Origin: Atkinsonella hypoxylon
Taxonomy: Eukaryota > Ascomycota > Sordariomycetes > Hypocreales > Clavicipitaceae
Direction of reading: 5' to 3'
Assembly: GCA_000729835.1 (NCBI GenBank)
Contig: JFHB01000223.1
Span: 1 to 49,016, forward strand
DNA: 49,016 nucleotides
Shown: in pieces, positions 22,741 through 34,000 of the stretch
Position numbering within the stretch: the first letter of the stretch is position 1
Layout: the number at the start of each line of letters is the position of its first letter
Made by a program: the position numbers and the translations under genes
The notes under the pieces: generated by a model
The model's input: only the letters and a program-made list of their open reading frames with translations
The model's database searches: none
What the model was told of the DNA's origin: nothing

Positions 22741-23849
22741 AGAAAACTAGAAGTACTACTAAAAGTCTTTACAGTAGTTAAGATACTATAGGTAGCTAGA
22801 ATTAGTAATAAAAACCTAAATTTATTTATAATTCCTATACAGTTATAGTTATATAGATTAGGATTTAAGATTTAAGCTTTATATAATATAGAAGTAGATA
22901 TTTTATTGCTAGTTAGCTGTTAAGTAGCTAAATAGGCTAAGAAGTTATTAGAATAGGTTCTAAAGAAGCTATTAACGCCTATATCTCTATTTAATTATTA
23001 TAATTAAAGTGCTAAAAAAGTTACTTACTTAGTTAAAGAAATAATAAAGCTAAATAAGTAATAATTTATTAAGCAAAAGTTTTATATTACTAATATAGAT
23101 TATAATATATTTATTAGTTAAGAGTAGCTAATAACTTAGGATATTTAGTTATATCCTTAAAGCAAAAGAATTATATAGTTAAAGAATTAACTTAATAATA
23201 TAAAGTTCTTATTAGCTATAATACTAAACCTATAAAAGAAAAAGGTTAATTTTATAGTTTAAAAAAATACTTTATAATATAACTAAAGAATAAACAATTA
23301 AATTAATTATAAAAAGCATTTAATCTACTAAATCCTAAAACGCTTAAATCCCTAGAAAAAGGTTACTTTAACTTTAAGTAAAGATTTAACTAAACCTTTA
23401 GTTAATATAATAGAGCTATAAGCTTAAATTAAAGCTAATCTCTATTAGTTACAATAGAAAAAGTTATAAATACCTAATAAAGCTATTACCTTTATTAATT
23501 AAATAGTTTTACTACCTATAGTTAGTCTTTAAGCCCTTAGAGTATAAGTATAGTAAAAGATATATATAGGTAAAACTATTCCCTTCTATAAGAATAAAGA
23601 CCTAAAGTATATTAAGTTAGTAAAAGAGTTAATTTCTTTATAGTTAGTATATTTAAAAGAATTCTTTTTAAAGAAAGCTACTGTAGTGTTACTACTTAGT
23701 TGCTTTAGTTATAATATTATATTAAAATTAGCTAAACTATTATTAGGTTTCTCTTCTATATATAGAACCCCTTTTAAATACTTCCCCTTAGAAAAGAAAG
23801 CTATTAAAGAACTATTAAAAGCTAGATTAATTAAACTCTATATAGCTAA
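22741..23849 (+). pseudogene. Gypsy-J protease and N-terminal RT
   Basis: After the knuckle a protease-like region can be read (NLNLFIIPIQL, ALYNIEVDILLL, where the active-site triad is not preserved). The last 170 bases read NIILKLAKLLLGFSSIYR, then FKYFPLEKKAIKELLKARL, the typical start of a Ty3/gypsy RT domain. It ends at 23849 where D' begins. The open frame 23686-23973 is a chimera: J coding to 23849, then D' LTR. The gag knuckle and RT segments are in different frames, so either a programmed frameshift or an indel separates them. Confidence 0.75.
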
Positions 23850-24165
23850 TGTTGGGAGAACCAAGGGTCAAATTTATACTCCTTCGAGTCGGCCCTACGA
23901 TCAGTTCACTAGTGCACTAGTATTTACATTAAAGAGGTTTAAATTCGGTTATCTAGGAGTTGTATCTAACTAGCAAAAGAGGCTACATTATATACCCCGT
24001 TGGATGCCTTATATGCCTTAGGTATAGTGTTGTGTTAAGGGGGAATTAAGGGGTATTAGCGACCCTAATGTAAGTGGAGACTAATGTGCAGATGTAACTA
24101 ATTAGTGGTTGTATCTACCTACGTAGGTGCTAGAATCGCACAATAGAGTTATAACAATTCTAATA
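23850..24165 (-). repeat. 3' LTR of copia-2 D'
   Basis: 316 bases; the inverse complement matches 43692-44006. The outer (left) end is nearly pristine, TGTTGGGAGAACCAAGGGTC, where D has a degraded counterpart. The inner end has decayed to AATTCTAATA where D has GATTCCAACA. Confidence 0.9.
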
Positions 24166-25510
24166 CTAGCAGTCTCTCTTTTTATTGTGCTAGTAGAGTA
24201 ACTTTAACAGTTACAGTAATAACGAAATAGATTAAAGGAATAAACAACAATAAATCTAATATTCTTCTATATTAATTCGTAGGTCTTTTTACCTAGCCTT
24301 CTACCTATATATTAGCCTTATTGTTATTAATAAAGGATTTAAGAGTCTTATTTAGCGTTACTTTTGTTATTAAATTAGCGATATTATCTTTACTGTTAAT
24401 CTAACGGATTTCGTTAATTTTACGCCTTTTGTATAATTAATATAGCGCTATAATGTTAATTATTAATCTCTTTTCCTTTATTGTGCTAAGCTTTATAAAG
24501 CATTTATACAACAAGAACGAATCTATACAGACTACTAGTAGAATTAGCAGTATCTATAGCTGCTTTATTACTATATTTAATGTAGTGCTAATAGCGTGCA
24601 ATACATCTACGCCTTGCACTATACTATATAGTTCTAATGTAAGTGCGCTCCTTATAACTCTTTTGCTTTTAATAGAGCTATATATAATAATGTTGCCTTT
24701 TATTATAAATTTAGCGTTCTCTTTATAAGTTTCTTTATTGCCTAGAATAATTATATATTCTATCTAGAAGCTTAAATCTTTATTATTTACAAAGGATTTA
24801 TTAATAAATATATATAATTTAGTAAAGGGAAGGTCTATTAAGATATATTGTAATCTATAGGTCTAGTTGTTAATCTGCTATTAGAGCCTCTTATTTAGTT
24901 ACTTAATATCGTTAATTGTAATATCTTACTGTTATGCAGCAACAGAGAGGTTAAATGCAGCTTCTAGTTAATAGATTATAGCAATGTATGCGCTGTAGGC
25001 TTATTGCTTAATATACTGTTATTTCGTTAAATCTATATTACTACTAGTAGTATTAATAGGTTAAATCCTCTTGCTTTAACCTTTCTAGCGAAGAGTTAAA
25101 GTGCTGTTATTAGATTTAGTTAATGTACACCTATTAAAAATTAGTAGTGTTTCTATTATTAAGCTCTACTTTAGCTTTACAGTAAAATTAGCCTTTTACA
25201 GTTTAGATTCCTTACAGTTAAAGAAGGTTCTATTGCTTAGTTCTAGTGTATTGTTAGTTTACATTCTAACAATTCTAAAGCAGTTATTATTATTTAATAT
25301 TAGTAAGTAGGGGTTATATATTAACGTAACTATACTTAAATTATTACAGTAGTAGCAGAAGTATATAAACCACTAATGTATACCTGCTTTAGCGATTCTA
25401 TATAGAGGCTTAATTACTTCTATTACTGTATTGTAGGGATATAGGTGTCTAATTTAGTTAGGAAGTTGTACAATAATTAATCTGTTTAAATTAGTGTTAG
25501 ATTATACATT
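24166..25510 (-). pseudogene. Copia-2 D' reverse transcriptase C-terminus and RNase H
   Basis: From 24728 downward the minus strand reads KENAKFIIKGNIIIYSSIKS, then KRVIRSALTLELYSIVQGVD, KLSTIKEKRLIINIIAL, NSKDNIANLITKVTLNKTL, ending in VEG and a stop near 24313. This is the RNase H domain of fungal Ty1/copia polyproteins; the motif usually DxxADxxTK is DNIANLITK. Stops are few and all TAA or TAG. Higher coordinates match D's RT region at 48340-49016. The plus-strand frames at 24453-24728 and 25101-25310 are antisense shadows. Confidence 0.85.
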
Positions 25511-25996
25511 TTGTCGCCTCAAAACCAAACCCCTAAAATGACCATGCAGCCTACACTAAAGCAGGTAACGATGCAGTGCACGTTAAGATCGAAGAGAATC
25601 AGCAGAGAGCAAGATATTTATTAGTGTATACTATTAAACAATAGTAGGTAAGAAGATTAAATAGTTAGAAAAGGTAGAAATAAAATATTAATTGCAGCTT
25701 AGAAGATATATATACACAAAAGGAGCTAAATATATTAAAGAGTTAGGGAAAGCGTTAGTGTTAGTAAAGTAATATCTCTTAAGTATTAAGTATTGTAAAT
25801 TAAAGCAGGCTAAAAGATATTAATTAATTAAAAAGAGCAAAAGCTAAAAAAGAGTTAGTAGAAGCTGCTTATACACTTACTTACTTAAACTATTTAGATA
25901 TTTAAGTAATGTACACTCTTATAAAGAAAAATCTATATATAGTATCCCTTATAAAGCTAATATAAGAGCGTAAGAGGGTAACTCTACTGCAATATA
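25511..25996 (-). repeat. 3' LTR of gypsy-H copy H0 (R2)
   Basis: 486 bases, matching R3 and R4. The outer (left) end is well kept, TTGTCGCCTCAAAACC followed by AAATGACCATGCAGCC. The inner end is degraded (GTAACTCTACTGCAATATA where R4 has GTAACCCCGCCGCAACACA). Confidence 0.92.
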
Positions 25997-26010
25997 ATAC
26001 CTCTTTAGTT
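25997..26010 (-). other. Polypurine tract of gypsy-H copy H0
   Basis: The minus strand reads AACTAAAGAGGTAT up to the start of R2. The counterpart in H1 is AACTAAGGAGGTAT. It sets the minus orientation. Confidence 0.6.
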
Positions 26011-29000
26011 ATAAATAAGCTTATAAAGTAAGACTTATAAGTAACTTAACTCTCTAGCTAATTCCCTTAATCCTAAAGTCCTAATCCCTTTATCTTTTAT
26101 AATAGCTTTAGTGTCTTTAGTGTGTATAGTAGTGTCCCTCTTACTAGTAATAGCGTTCTTATAGCTAGGCGCTTTCCTTTACAATAAGTAACTCTTTCTT
26201 AGTAATTTACACTTTATTTAGTTACTTTAAATATAATTAATTAGTGTCTTTTATTAGCCTTAATTATCTCTTATTAAGCGCTAGAATAAAAGAGAGCTAG
26301 TAGTATAACACTAAGGTTTATATTAGTAATAGAATTATAGGCTATTATAGGCTGTTTAGTAATATATCTTTAAGCTAATGCTTCTATTTAATCCTTTATA
26401 GTGTAGTATTCTTTAGCTTTAAGCGCTTATTTTGCTGTCCTTATAATCTCTTTATCCCTTTACTTAGATTTCTGCTCTTGCACTAATAGTTCTATAAAAC
26501 GTAAAAACAGTAGCTAATACTTTAAGTCCTATAATTATTGTAGAAGCTAATCCTTACTGTAAGATTCTATTTAATCTTTTTGCATAAGATCTTATAGTAT
26601 ACTAGAAATTCTAGTAAAGACCTCTAAATTGTTTAGCAGTAGTAATAATAAAGGGCTTTATAAATTAGTTATAAGCTATAGTAGTACCTTAAATATTACA
26701 ATTAAAGACTTCTTTTATGCAAAAAGAAGTAGCTTACAATATATAAGAGCTTAGCTAAGCTTACTTATCTATATTAAAAGATATAAACGCTATTCCCTTA
26801 CTGTTATTACTGCTTTAATAGTCTTATTATAGATAATAGGATTGCTATTAAACTAAATAGCAGCAATAAACTAATTCTTCTAAAGTTATATAAGCATTTA
26901 TCTATTAACCTCTATTAACTATTTAATTACTTAATTATAATTGCTTAAGGTAAATTTTTAGGCATTAAGCTCCTTTAGAACAGGAATTCTACTACTAGTT
27001 ATCTATAAGTAATATCTTAAAATAAAACACTTTATAGTATCTTTCTAGAGGTAGCTAAGGTTAAAGCCTATAGTCTTAGCTTTTTTAATAACTATATACC
27101 TATTTATAAAACTAAGCTTATTTACTGCTATTATATATAGAACTATTATAACTCTATTAGTACCTTTACAGTAGTTATAAGACTAATTAATAGAGTTATT
27201 AGTTATAACTTAGTTATAAAGGTATAGTTTAAATTTGTTTCTTAATGTTTAAGTAATTCTATAGTTACTATATTAAGTGTAAGGTATATTATATAAGCTA
27301 TTACTAATAAGATTAATTAAAAGATATTTAACTAAACAATAAAGCGTTTATATTAAGAAGAATAAATAGGTATATCTATATTTCTAGTTGCTCTTCTGCT
27401 TATAATATAGTACTAAAATTGCTTAAAATAGGTATAAATACTAAAGGAGCTATAAAGTTTATACTTAACTATAGACTGTAGCTTTAAACCTTTTAATTCT
27501 ACCTTTAGGTTCTATATTAAAGTAATAATAGTATCCCTTTAAGTAATTAAAGATAAAATAAGTCTAGTAGTTATTAAAGAAAAGAAAGCTAGTAATAAGT
27601 CTTTGCTTACTTATTTTATTATATAAGGTAGAAGGGTTATAGCTTATATTATAACAGCAGAAAATAAGTTAAAACCTATCTTTAATTCTATATACCTTTT
27701 AACCTATAAGTTTTATAATTTTACTTTAGTTTATCTCTTCTATATTAATTATAAAAGACTTCTTAAAGATAACTGCTATACACTTAATTCTATAAGTAAT
27801 AATTCTTACTATAGTAGTAAGCTAAAATTAATCTAACTATTTACAATAAGTCTTTTGCTTAAAGAACTTTATTAGAAAGCTATAAACATTATTAAGATAA
27901 TTAAACTAGATTGCTAAACTCTAGCTAGGCTATATTAACTCTATAAGCCTAAACTTATCTAAATTATAATCCTAATAAAGTAGTAAGCTAAAAGAAGGCT
28001 ACTTAAAATATTACTAAAAGAGAGGCAGCTAGCACTTATAGAGCTTCTTAAGAGGTAAATCTACTTAATCTTACTCTTCTATATAAAAGAAATTACTAAC
28101 TAGCTTATAAACTTACACTATAATGTAGTATATTAGTAGGTTCCTTAACGTCCTAAAGTAATATATTTATCTTTTATATATAACTCTAAAGTTAGTCTTA
28201 AAAATAGATTCTTAATATTTATTTTCTATTTTAGCAGTAAAGATTAAATAGCTTTTAAAAAATTAAAGGTAAAAAAGAGCTTAAGTAGGTACTTATAATA
28301 AAAATATTATAAGAATAAAGGAATAAAGAGAGAGAGAAAGTAGAAATATAGGCTATATTATAGCTAGTATTATCTTAATAAATCCTTAGTTAATAGCTAT
28401 CTATAATTATTGTAATTTAGTAGAGACTAATAGTAAATATATACTAAGACTCTAATAGCTATAAACTTATTAAGTAATTTATAACATTCTCTCTAACTAA
28501 TTATATTTATTTTCCTTCTTTCTTTTTATAACTACCTTTCTATATAGCCTCTTTTTTATTGTCTTTATTAGTACCTTTAATTATTTAATTATAGCTAAAA
28601 AGCTTCCTTAAAACTATAAAGATCTTATAAATATATAGAATATTATTAGCAGAAGAATCCCTTTTACTACTCTCTTTTATTAAGTTACTCTCTCTTAAAA
28701 TAGTTAAATAGATATCTTTCCTTTAATAACACTTATTAATACAGTAAGTCTTTTATAAAAAAGCTTTTAATTATACTTCTATTCTTTTATTATACTAATA
28801 AACCTTACCTTTTTAGTATAAATTTACCTTTAAGCTTTAAGTCTATAGAGGCAATAACATTAGTGCTAGTAAATACTTAATATACACTAAAGTTGCTTTT
28901 TAATAGAGTTCTATACTTAATATACCTCTAAGAGCTATTAAATTCTTTTGCAATTAAAATCTTAAGGCTTAGTTTATTAATAGCACTATAAGAGAAAGCT

Positions 29001-29461
29001 CTCTTTTATATAAGGTTGCGCTAAAATTAAACGTTAAGAACTTTATCTTTATCTTAACTAAGATAGCTTATCCTTATAGATATTTCTATTATACACTTAC
29101 TAATTGTTAAGAGCGCTATAAAGCTCTTTTAATCTTGTTCTTTAGTAAAGAGAATAGTGCATTTTGCTTTTATTGCACTAATATATATCTTTAGACAGTT
29201 ACTTTATTTAGGGAATATATCTGCTTCTTATTTTATAGCTGTACCTCTCTTAAGGATATCTATAGCAGCTTATACAGCAATTGCGTCTAGAGTAGCTTTA
29301 CTGCTGTAAGCTGTAAGTAGCAATTCGCGAAAGGTTATAGTAACTATAGTTAGATTCACTATAATACTCCTTTTGTAATGTTCTAGGGTAAAGACTAGGT
29401 AGATTAACTATTTATTCTTCTAAGGCTCTAGAAGGTCCTTTATAAGGATCTTTCTCCCTTT
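26011..29461 (-). pseudogene. Gypsy-H H0 post-integrase region, unrecognised coding remnant
   Basis: A 3.45 kb segment nearly identical in layout to 29970-33420 of H1. On the minus strand a frame near 29460-28900 reads KGRKILIKDLLEP, LVFTLEHYKRSIIVNLTIVT, LLLTAYSSKATLDAIAV, AAIDILKRGTAIK, LFTKEQDQKSFIALLTISK (a few stops read as Gln). A second readable stretch near the 3' end includes GKRLAIRTLLLVRGTLLYTL, then LKTLKLLQKIKGLGL. I do not recognise the product. Because both H copies carry the region, it belongs to the family and is not a later insertion. Confidence 0.5.
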
Positions 29462-29466
29462 ATAGT
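29462..29466. repeat. Target site duplication ATAGT, left of H1
   Basis: ATAGT at 29462-29466 is repeated at 41214-41218. The pre-insertion sequence survives inside H1 itself at 33411-33436 (CTCTTTATAGCAGTTAATATT); joining H0 across H1 gives CCCTTTATAGTAGTTAATATT. Confidence 0.95.
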
Positions 29467-29955
29467 TTGTCGACTTAAAACCAAACCCCTAAATGACTAT
29501 ATAGCCTACACTAAAGCAGGTAACAATATAGCGCACGTTAAGATCGAAGAGAATCGGCAGAGAGCGAGATATTTAACGGTATATACTATTAAATAATAGT
29601 AGGTAAGAAGATTAAATAGTCTAAAAAGGAAGAAATAAAATATTAATTGCAGCTTAGAAGATATATATACGCAAAAGGAGCTAAATGTATTAAAGAGTTA
29701 AAGAAAGCGTTAGTATTAGTAAAGTAATGTCTCTTAAGTATTAAGTGTTGTAAATTAAAGTAGGCTAAAAGATATTAATTAATTAAAAAGAGTAAAAGCT
29801 AAAAAGAGCTAGCAGAAGCTGCTTATACACTTACTTACTTCTTTTTTTCTATTTAGATATCTAGGTAATATACACTCTTATAGAGAAAAATCTATATATA
29901 GCATCCTTTATAAAGCTAATATAAGAGCATAAGGGGGTAACCCTACTGTAACACA
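29467..29955 (-). repeat. 3' LTR of H1 (R3)
   Basis: 489 bases. The outer (left) part keeps TTGTCGACTTAAAACC and GATCGAAGAGAATCGGCAG. The inner (right) part is degraded: CTTATACACTTACTTAC where R4 has CTTGCGCACTTGCTTAC. Confidence 0.93.
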
Positions 29956-29969
29956 ATACCTCCTTAGTT
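29956..29969 (-). other. Polypurine tract of H1
   Basis: The minus strand reads AACTAAGGAGGTAT directly before R3. Confidence 0.65.
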
Positions 29970-32900
29970 ATAAATAAGCTTATAAAGTAAGACTTATAAA
30001 TAACTTAACCCTTTAGTTAATTCCCTTAATTCTAAAGTCTTAATCCTTTTATCTTCTATAATAGCTTTAGTGTCTTTAGTGTGTGTAGTAGCGTCTCTTT
30101 TACTAGCAATAGTATCCTTATAGTTAAGCGCTTTCCTTTATAATAAGCAACTCTTTCTTAGCGATTTACACTTTATTTAGTTGCTCTAGATGTAATTAAT
30201 TAGTGTTTTTTATTTACCTTAATTATCTCTTATTAAGCGCTAGAATAGAAGAGAGCTAGTAGTATAACACTAAGGTTTATATTAGTAATAGAATTATAGG
30301 CTATTATAGGCTGTTTAGTAATATATCTTTAAGCTAACGCTTCTATTTAATCCTTTATAGTGTAGTATCCTTTAGCTCTAAGTGCTTATTTTACTGTCCT
30401 TATAATCTCTTTATCCCTTTACCTAGATTTCTACTTCTATACTAATAGTTCTATAAAATATAAAGACAGCAGCTAATGCTTTAAGTTCTATAATTATTAT
30501 AGAAGCTAGGCCTTACTGTAAGATTCTATTTAATCTTTTTATATAAGATTTTACAGTATACTAGAAATTCTAGTAGGGACCTCTAAATTGTTTAGCAGTA
30601 GTAATAATAAAGGGCTTTATAAATTAGTTGTAGGCTATAGTAGCACCTTAAATGTTACAATTAAAGACTTCTTTTATACAAGAGAAAGTAGCTTATAATA
30701 TATAAGAGCCTAGCTAGGCTTACTTATCTACATTAGAAGATATAAACGCTATTCCCTTACTGTTATTACTGCTTTAATAGTTCTATTATAGATAATAGAA
30801 TTGCTATTAAACTAAACAGCAGTAATAAACTAATTCTTTTAAAGTTATATAAGCATTTATCTATTAACCTCTATTAACTATTTAATTACTTAATTATAAT
30901 TACTTAAGGTAAATTTCTAGGCATTAAGCTCCTTTAGAATAGGAATTCTACTACTAATTATCTATAAGTAATATCTTAAGATAAAATGCTTTATAGTATC
31001 TTCCTAGAGGTAGCTAAGGTTAAAGCCTATAGTCTTAGCTTTTTTAATAACTATATACCTATTTATAAAACTAAGCTTATTTACTGCTATTATATATAGA
31101 ACTATTATAACTCTATTAGTACCTTTACAATAGTTATAAGACTAATTAATAGAGTTATTAGTTATAACTTAGTTATAAAGGTGTAGTTTAAATTTATTCC
31201 TTAATGTTTAAGTAATTCTATAGTTACTATATTAAGTGTAAGGTATATTATATAAGCTGTTACTAATAAGATTAATTAGAAGATATTTAACTAAACAATA
31301 GAGCGTTTATATTAAGAAGAATAAATAAATATATCTATATTTCTAGTTACTCTTTTACTTATAATATAGTACTAAAATTGCTTAAAATAGATATAAATAC
31401 TAAAGAAGCTATAAAGTTTATACTTAACTATAGACTACAGCTTTAAACCTTTTAATTCTACCTTTAGGTTCTATATTAAAGTAATAATAGTATCCCTTTA
31501 AGCAATTAAAAATAAAATAAGTTTAGTAGTTATTAAAGAAGAGAAAGCTAGCAATAAGTCTTTACTTACTTATTTTATTGTATAAGGCAGAAGGATTATA
31601 GCTTATATTATAACAGTAAGAAATAAGTTAAAAACTATCTTTAATTCTATATATCTTTTAACCTATAAGTCTTATAATCTTACTTTAGTCTATCTCTTCT
31701 ATATTAATTATAAAAGACTTCTTAAAGATAACTACTGTATACTTAATTCTATAAGTAATAATTCTTACTATAGTAGTAAGCTAGAATTAATCTAACTATT
31801 TACAATAAGTCTTTTACTTAAAGAACTTTATTAGAAAGCTATAAATATTATTAAGATAATTAAACTAAATTACTAAACTCTAGCTAGGCTATATTAACTC
31901 TATAAGCTTAAACTTATCTAAATTATAATCTTAATAAAGTAGTAAGCTAAAAGGAGGCTACTTAAAATATTACTAAAAGAGAGGCAGCTAGCGCTTATAG
32001 AGCTTCTTAAGAGGTAAATTTACTTAATTTTACTCTTCTATACAAAAGAAATTGCTAACTAGCTTATAGACTTACACTATAATATAGTATATTAGTAGGT
32101 TCCTTAACGTTCTAAAGTAATATATTTATCCCTTATATATAACTCTAAAGCTAGTCTTAAAAATAGGTTCTTAGTATTTATTTTCTATTTTAGTAGTAAA
32201 GATTAAATAGCTTTTAAAAAATTAAAGGTAAAAAAGAGCTTAAGTAGGTACTTATAATAAAAATATTATAAAAATAAAGGAATAAAGAAAGAGAGAGAGT
32301 AGAAATATAGGCTATATTATAGCTAGTATTGTCTTAATAAATCCTTAGTTAATAGCTATTTATAATTATTATAATTTAGTAGAGGCTAATAGTAAATATA
32401 TACTAAGACTTTAATAGCTGTAAACTTATTAAGTAATTTATAATATTCTTTTTAACTAATTACATTTATTTTCCTTCTTTCTTCTTATAACTACCTTTCT
32501 ATATAGCCTCTTTTTTATTATCTTTATTAGCACCTTTAATTATTTAATTATAGCTAAAAAGCTTCCTTAAAACTGTAAAGATCTTATAAATATATAGAAT
32601 ATTATTAGCAAAAGAATCCCTTTTACTACTCTCTTTTATTAAGTTACTCTCTCTTAGAATAGTTAAATAAATATCTTTCCTTTAATAACGCTTATTAATA
32701 TAGTAAGTCTTTTATAAAAAAGCTTTTAATTATACTTCTATTCTCTTATTATACTAATAAACCTTACCTCCTTAGTATAAATTTACCTTTAAGCTTTAAG
32801 TCTATAGAGGCAATAATATTAGTGTTAGTAGATACTTAATATACACTAAAGTTGCTTTTTAATAGAGTTCTATACTTAATATACCTCTAAGAGCTATTAA

Positions 32901-34000
32901 ATTCTTTTATAATTAAAATCTTAAGGCTTAGTTTATTAATAGCACTATAAGAGAAAGCTCTCTTTTGCGTAAGATTACACTAGAATTAAACGTTAAGAAC
33001 TTTATCTTTATTTTAACTAAAATAGCTTATTCTTATAGATATTTCTATTATATATTTACTAATTGTTAAGAGTACTATAAAGCCCTTTTAATCTTATTCT
33101 TTAGTAAAGAGAATAGTATATTTTGCTCTTATTACACTAATATATATCTTTAGATAGTTACCTTATTTAAGGAATATATCTACTTTCTATTTTATAGCTG
33201 TACCTCTCTTAAGGATATTTATAGCAGCTTATACAGTAATTACATCTAGAGTAGCTCTACTGCTGTAAGCTGTAAGTAGCAATTTACAAAAGGTTATAGT
33301 AACTATAGCTAGATTTACTATAATACTCCTTTTATAATATTCTAGGGTAAAGACTAAGTAGATTAACTATTTATTCTTCTAAGGCTCTAGAAGGTTCTTT
33401 ATAAGGATCTTTCTCTCTTTATAGCAGTTAATATTCTTTACTCTTTCCTTTAAACATTAGAACTACTAGAATTTCACTAGAAGATTAAGTGTAAATTACT
33501 TAAGTTAAAAAAAAAAAAAAAATAGAAAAAGAGTAAAGGCTAAGCAGCTTCTTTAGTTAAAATAGAATAAAACTATACTTATTTTTAGTAGTTTTTAAAA
33601 ACTTTTTATATATTCTATTTAATCTAGGTTTATAGTCTTAATTTTAATTAGCTTTAAATCTTTAAATAATCTTAATATACTATTATTAAATCTTAGTTAG
33701 TTTTAAATATATAAATAAATAAACTTAACCTCCCTTCTCCCTAAAGCTAAAGATATAAAAACTATAGTATTAGCTTTTACAAAAGGTATAATAAGTTATA
33801 TATCTTAGTAAAGTTATAGGTAAATTACTAAAATTAAATAATATTATTAATCTTCTTATAGCTTCTACGCTCTTTTTTAGGTATTATTAGTAGATAAACT
33901 TCTATTATATACTTTAAATAATATTATAGTAAAAGGTTTACTTTAGCGTTATTATCCTTAAAATCCTCTTTTTAGTATAGCTATAATATATAGTCCTTAG
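29970..34000 (-). pseudogene. Gypsy-H H1 post-integrase region, about 4 kb, unrecognised
   Basis: Lies between the integrase C-terminus and the 3' LTR on the minus strand. It corresponds to H0 26011-29461 plus about 600 bases that in H0 lie beyond H1 (41219 onward). Readable peptide stretches are the same as in H0. A poly-A run is at about 33509-33524, with a differently interrupted A-rich run at the H0 homologue near 41306. Most gypsy elements end shortly after integrase or a chromodomain, so an additional 3' gene (env-like or accessory) or a captured sequence is possible. No signal peptide, membrane segment or known domain was recognised. Confidence 0.5.

Larger units (their letters stand above)
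21415..23849 (+). mobile_element. Gypsy-J fragment, the oldest layer
   Basis: A plus-strand Ty3/gypsy fragment running from mid-gag to the N-terminus of RT, interrupted by B on the left, by solo LTR R1 inside gag and by copia-2 D' on the right. Its LTRs are not in the window. The rest should lie beyond both edges, past B and past the D'/H0 stack. Confidence 0.75.
23850..25510 (-). mobile_element. Copia-2 copy D', 3' end
   Basis: Read on the minus strand: C-terminal RT and RNase H (25510-24166), then the 3' LTR (24165-23850). It is inserted in the RT region of gypsy-J; the flank at the LTR is GCTAA (23845-23849). Gypsy-H copy H0 interrupts it at 25511 and the 5' part should continue beyond the right end of the window. 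Copy D (43692 onward) is the same family in + orientation. Confidence 0.85.

Noticed and set aside
23686..23973. 95-residue open frame that looks like a complete small protein
   Set aside because: It is gypsy-J RT up to 23849 and then runs by chance into the copia-2 D' LTR.
25511..33420. Tandem duplication of a unit of about 3.95 kb
   Set aside because: Target duplications at 29462 and 41214 and the empty site at 33421 show H1 inserted into H0; no tandem duplication event is needed.
33509..33524. Poly-A run as the tail of a retroposed sequence
   Set aside because: A similar but differently interrupted A-rich run is at the homologous place in H0 (about 41306), so it is part of the H element and varies by slippage.
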